From: DASYUM01 sp036001225
Lineage (GTDB): Bacteria > Methylomirabilota > Methylomirabilia > Rokubacteriales > DASRDR01
Length of the DNA: 33,024 nt
Direction: 5' to 3'
NCBI GenBank assembly: GCA_036001225.1
Contig: DASYUM010000065.1
Span: forward strand, 1 to 33,024
Shown here: one piece after another, positions 30,861 through 33,024 of the stretch
How positions within the stretch are numbered: the stretch's first letter is position 1
Layout: every line of letters starts with the position of its first letter
Made by a program: the position numbers and the translations under genes
The notes under the pieces: generated by a model
What the model saw: the letters and a program-made list of their open reading frames with translations, nothing else
Databases searched by the model: none
What the model was told of the DNA's origin: nothing

Positions 30861-32693
30861 ATGCCGCTCGGCTCCCCGCGCCCCTGGCAGCGCCTGAGCG
30901 TGCGCGTCGCCGCCGGCTTCGTCGCGGTCACGCTCCTCGGCATCGCGCTGGTCGGCGGCCTGCTCTACGAACGGCAAAAGCGACTTCTCCAGGAAACCCT
31001 GGCCACCCTGCTGTTGAACATCGCCCGCACCGGCGCCCTCTTCGTCGACCCGGCGCTCCACGCCGAGGTCGAGGCGACGGGGCGTCAGGACTCGGAAGCC
31101 TACCGGCAGCTGCGCGCGGTCCTGGCCGCGGTCCAGGATGAGAACCGCCTGGAGACGCCCATCTACACGCTGACCGACTTCGATCCCGCCGCCCACCAGG
31201 CCCGGTTCATGGTGACGAGCCGGGGGCCGGGCGTGCCCGGAGAACCGTACGCCCTGGTCCCGGTCCTGCTGGCGCCTCTGGCGCGCGCGTTCGGCCAGGG
31301 AGAGCCGGCCATCACCGGCGTATACGGGAACGAGCACGGGACATGGATCACCGCGTTCGCGCCGGTCCGCGATCGGAGTGGCCGCGTCATCGCCGTCCTC
31401 GACGTGGACTACCGGGTGGACGTGTACCTCGAGCGCCTCGCGCACCTCCGCCATCTCATCCTCGGCACCTCGCTGCTCGGCGGCGTGGTCGCGCTCGGCC
31501 TCGGCGTGTGGCTGGCGCGCCGGGTGACCGGTCCGATCACCGCGCTGACGCGGGGCGTGACCCGCGTGGCCGCCGGCGACCTCTCGCAGCCCCTGCCGGT
31601 GCGGAGCCAGGACGAGGTCGGGCAGCTCACCGGCGCCTTCAACGAGATGCTGGAAGGCCTCCGCCAGCGTGACTTCATCCGTGACACCTTCGGCCGCTAC
31701 GTCTCCCCCGAGATCGCCCGGGCCGTCCTCGAAGCGCCGGGGGGCCTCCGGCTGGGCGGGGAGAAGCGCGAGGTCACCATCCTGATGTCCGACCTCCGCG
31801 GTTACACGCGGCTGGCCGGCGAGGCCGACCCGACCGTCGTCGTCCAGGTGCTCAACGCCTACCTCGGGCGCATGGCCGACATCATCATCGAGCACGGCGG
31901 CACCATCGACGAGTTCATCGGCGACGCGATCTTCGCCATCTTCGGCGCCCCCCTGTCGCAGCCGGATCATGCCGAGCGGGGCGCGGCGTGCGCGGTCGCC
32001 ATGCAGCTGGCCATGGGGGAGGTGAACGCGCGCAACGCCACCCTCGGCTGGCCACGGCTCGAGATGGGGATCGGGCTCAACACCGGCGAGGCCGTGGTCG
32101 GGAACATCGGCTCCGAGAAGCGAACGAAGTACGGCGTGGTCGGCCACGCCGTCAATCTCGCCGCCCGCGTCGAGGGCTGTACGGTCGGGGGCCAGGTGCT
32201 GCTCACGCCGTCCACCTACCAGCGCATCCGCGACGTCGCCGAGGTCGGCCCGCCGGTCCCGGTCGAGCTCAAAGGGATCAGCGAGCCGCTCCTCCTCTAC
32301 GAGCTGCGGGGGCTGGGCGGGCGCTACGGGCGGCGGCTCCCCGACCCGGCGGCCGCCGGCGGTCCCGAGGTCCCGGTCGCGCTGCCGCTGGCCTGCTGGG
32401 TCATCGACGGCAAGGCCGTGCGGTCGGAGGCGGTGTTCGGCACGGTGATGCGGCTCGGCCTCCGCGTGCTCGAGGCGCAACTGGACGCCGGACTCGATCC
32501 GCTGACCAACGTGCGCGTCCGCCTCCGCTACCCCGAGCCGGGCCAGGAGTCGGCCGACCTCTACGGCAAGGTGCGGGCCGCCGAGCCGGCGGCGGGCGGT
32601 TACCTCGTCCGCATCGATCTCACGTCGGTGGACGCCTCTGACCAGGTGATCCTCGAACGGCTCGTGCGCGGAAGCGGCGCCCCGGAACGGTGA
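30861..32693 (+). CDS. Membrane-bound class III nucleotide cyclase with HAMP domain
   Basis: The 610-residue protein has a helix at about 15-37, an extracytoplasmic sensor region to about 195, a second helix (about 198-216), a HAMP linker (RRVTGPITALTRGVTRVAAGDLSQPLPV) and a class III cyclase domain at about 300-480. Metal-binding Asp311 (MSDLRGYT) and Asp355 (FIGDAIFAIFG), and transition-state Asn432 and Arg436 (VNLAARVE), are all present, so it should be catalytic. The residue where adenylate cyclases have Lys is Glu351 (DEFIGD), and the position of the second purine-reading residue is Gly425 (KYGVVG). Specificity for ATP or GTP is therefore not certain. The last 110 residues form a beta-rich region, possibly a degenerate PilZ-like domain. 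It likely couples an external signal to a cyclic nucleotide. A TACAAT box just upstream suggests a leaderless message. Confidence 0.92.
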   Translation: MPLGSPRPWQRLSVRVAAGFVAVTLLGIALVGGLLYERQKRLLQETLATLLLNIARTGALFVDPALHAEVEATGRQDSEAYRQLRAVLAAVQDENRLETPIYTLTDFDPAAHQARFMVTSRGPGVPGEPYALVPVLLAPLARAFGQGEPAITGVYGNEHGTWITAFAPVRDRSGRVIAVLDVDYRVDVYLERLAHLRHLILGTSLLGGVVALGLGVWLARRVTGPITALTRGVTRVAAGDLSQPLPVRSQDEVGQLTGAFNEMLEGLRQRDFIRDTFGRYVSPEIARAVLEAPGGLRLGGEKREVTILMSDLRGYTRLAGEADPTVVVQVLNAYLGRMADIIIEHGGTIDEFIGDAIFAIFGAPLSQPDHAERGAACAVAMQLAMGEVNARNATLGWPRLEMGIGLNTGEAVVGNIGSEKRTKYGVVGHAVNLAARVEGCTVGGQVLLTPSTYQRIRDVAEVGPPVPVELKGISEPLLLYELRGLGGRYGRRLPDPAAAGGPEVPVALPLACWVIDGKAVRSEAVFGTVMRLGLRVLEAQLDAGLDPLTNVRVRLRYPEPGQESADLYGKVRAAEPAAGGYLVRIDLTSVDASDQVILERLVRGSGAPER

Positions 32694-32698
32694 GCGCG

Positions 32699-33024
32699 AT
32701 GCCGGCCAAGCGTGCCAAGGCTCCCGGCTCGGCCGCCGCGCTCGTCCCCGCGCGCCCGACGCTGGCCACGATGCGGGAGGCGGCCCGGGGTTGCCGGGCC
32801 TGCGACCTCTGGCGCACCGGGACCCAGACCGTGTTCGGCGAGGGGGCGCCGGGTGCCGAGGTGATGCTGGTGGGCGAGCAGCCGGGCGACCAGGAGGACC
32901 AGCAGGGGCGTCCGTTCGTCGGTCCCGCCGGCCGGCTGCTCGACCGCGCGCTGGCCGAGGCCGGGATCGACCGGACCCGCGTCTACGTCACCAACGTCGT
33001 CAAGCACTTCAAGTGGGAGCCGCG
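32699..33024 (+). CDS. Uracil-DNA glycosylase, UdgX/family 4 type, N-terminal part
   Basis: The window end cuts the gene after 108 codons. The protein has two of the iron-sulfur cluster cysteines in CRACDLW (Cys32 and Cys35), the uracil-binding loop GEQPGDQED (59-67), PFVGPAGRLLD and VTNVVKHFKWEP. Family 4 glycosylases remove uracil from DNA to start base excision repair. The HFK sequence after VTNVVK, in place of the usual CRPP, is the start of the UdgX-type pattern, in which an added loop with a reactive His traps uracil covalently. The decisive loop lies just beyond the window. The ATG at 32699 is 5 bp after the cyclase stop; a GTG at 32690 overlapping that stop is also in frame. Confidence 0.85.
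   Translation, partial: MPAKRAKAPGSAAALVPARPTLATMREAARGCRACDLWRTGTQTVFGEGAPGAEVMLVGEQPGDQEDQQGRPFVGPAGRLLDRALAEAGIDRTRVYVTNVVKHFKWEP

Noticed and set aside
1..33024. CRISPR array, tRNA/rRNA, insertion sequence or prophage
   Set aside because: No regularly spaced direct repeats, no tRNA-like cloverleaf with conserved arms, and no transposase, integrase or phage protein motifs were found on either strand.

Overview
The window is 33 kb of strongly G+C-rich DNA, almost fully coding, with many ATGA/GTGA start-stop overlaps and frequent GTG starts. It carries Tat- and Sec-exported binding proteins, a multiheme c-type cytochrome resembling the ActA subunit of alternative complex III, a transmembrane class III nucleotide cyclase and a UdgX-like glycosylase. 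This suggests a free-living heterotrophic soil or subsurface bacterium with a Gram-negative type envelope. A Rokubacteria/Methylomirabilota-like or GC-rich proteobacterial source fits, but this is inference from content only. No rRNA, tRNA, CRISPR, insertion sequence or phage gene was seen.

Region 1 (1-10967): the end of a copper P-type ATPase overlaps hutH (histidine ammonia-lyase). hutH converges on ftcD (glutamate formimidoyltransferase), with a short decayed coding stretch between them. A plus-strand run follows: a truncated M20 peptidase, a HypE-like AIR-synthase-fold protein, gamma-glutamyltransferase, a CBS protein, a CitE-like lyase, a small exported protein, a D-glutamate cyclase-like protein and a glutamate-1-semialdehyde aminomutase-like enzyme. 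The theme is histidine/glutamate/gamma-glutamyl metabolism.

Region 2 (11050-12924): a small acidic unknown protein, a hexaheme cytochrome (monoheme domain fused to an ActA-like pentaheme domain), and a convergent zinc-ribbon response regulator.

Region 3 (12991-24239, minus strand): an 11-gene carbohydrate/polyol operon. In transcription order it encodes a LacI regulator, PfkB kinase, MDR dehydrogenase, binding protein 2, binding protein 1, permease pair 1, HAD phosphatase, a second MDR dehydrogenase and permease pair 2. It therefore holds parts for two CUT1-type importers but no ATPase of its own. A sigma70-like promoter with two tandem LacI-type palindromes over its -10 box precedes lacI.

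Region 4 (24263-30467, minus strand): a five-gene operon behind a TTGACA-N17-TATGGT promoter. It encodes a family-5 (peptide/nickel type) Tat-exported binding protein, a TIM-barrel isomerase, an iron/phosphonate-type binding protein, a fused double permease and a PotA/FbpC-type ATPase. The family-5 binding protein has no Dpp-type permease here.

Region 5 (30481-33024): a small unknown protein divergent from a membrane-bound class III cyclase, then the N-terminal part of a UdgX-type uracil-DNA glycosylase cut by the window end. Three genes in the window have -10-like hexamers only 6-8 nt before the start codon, which suggests leaderless transcription.
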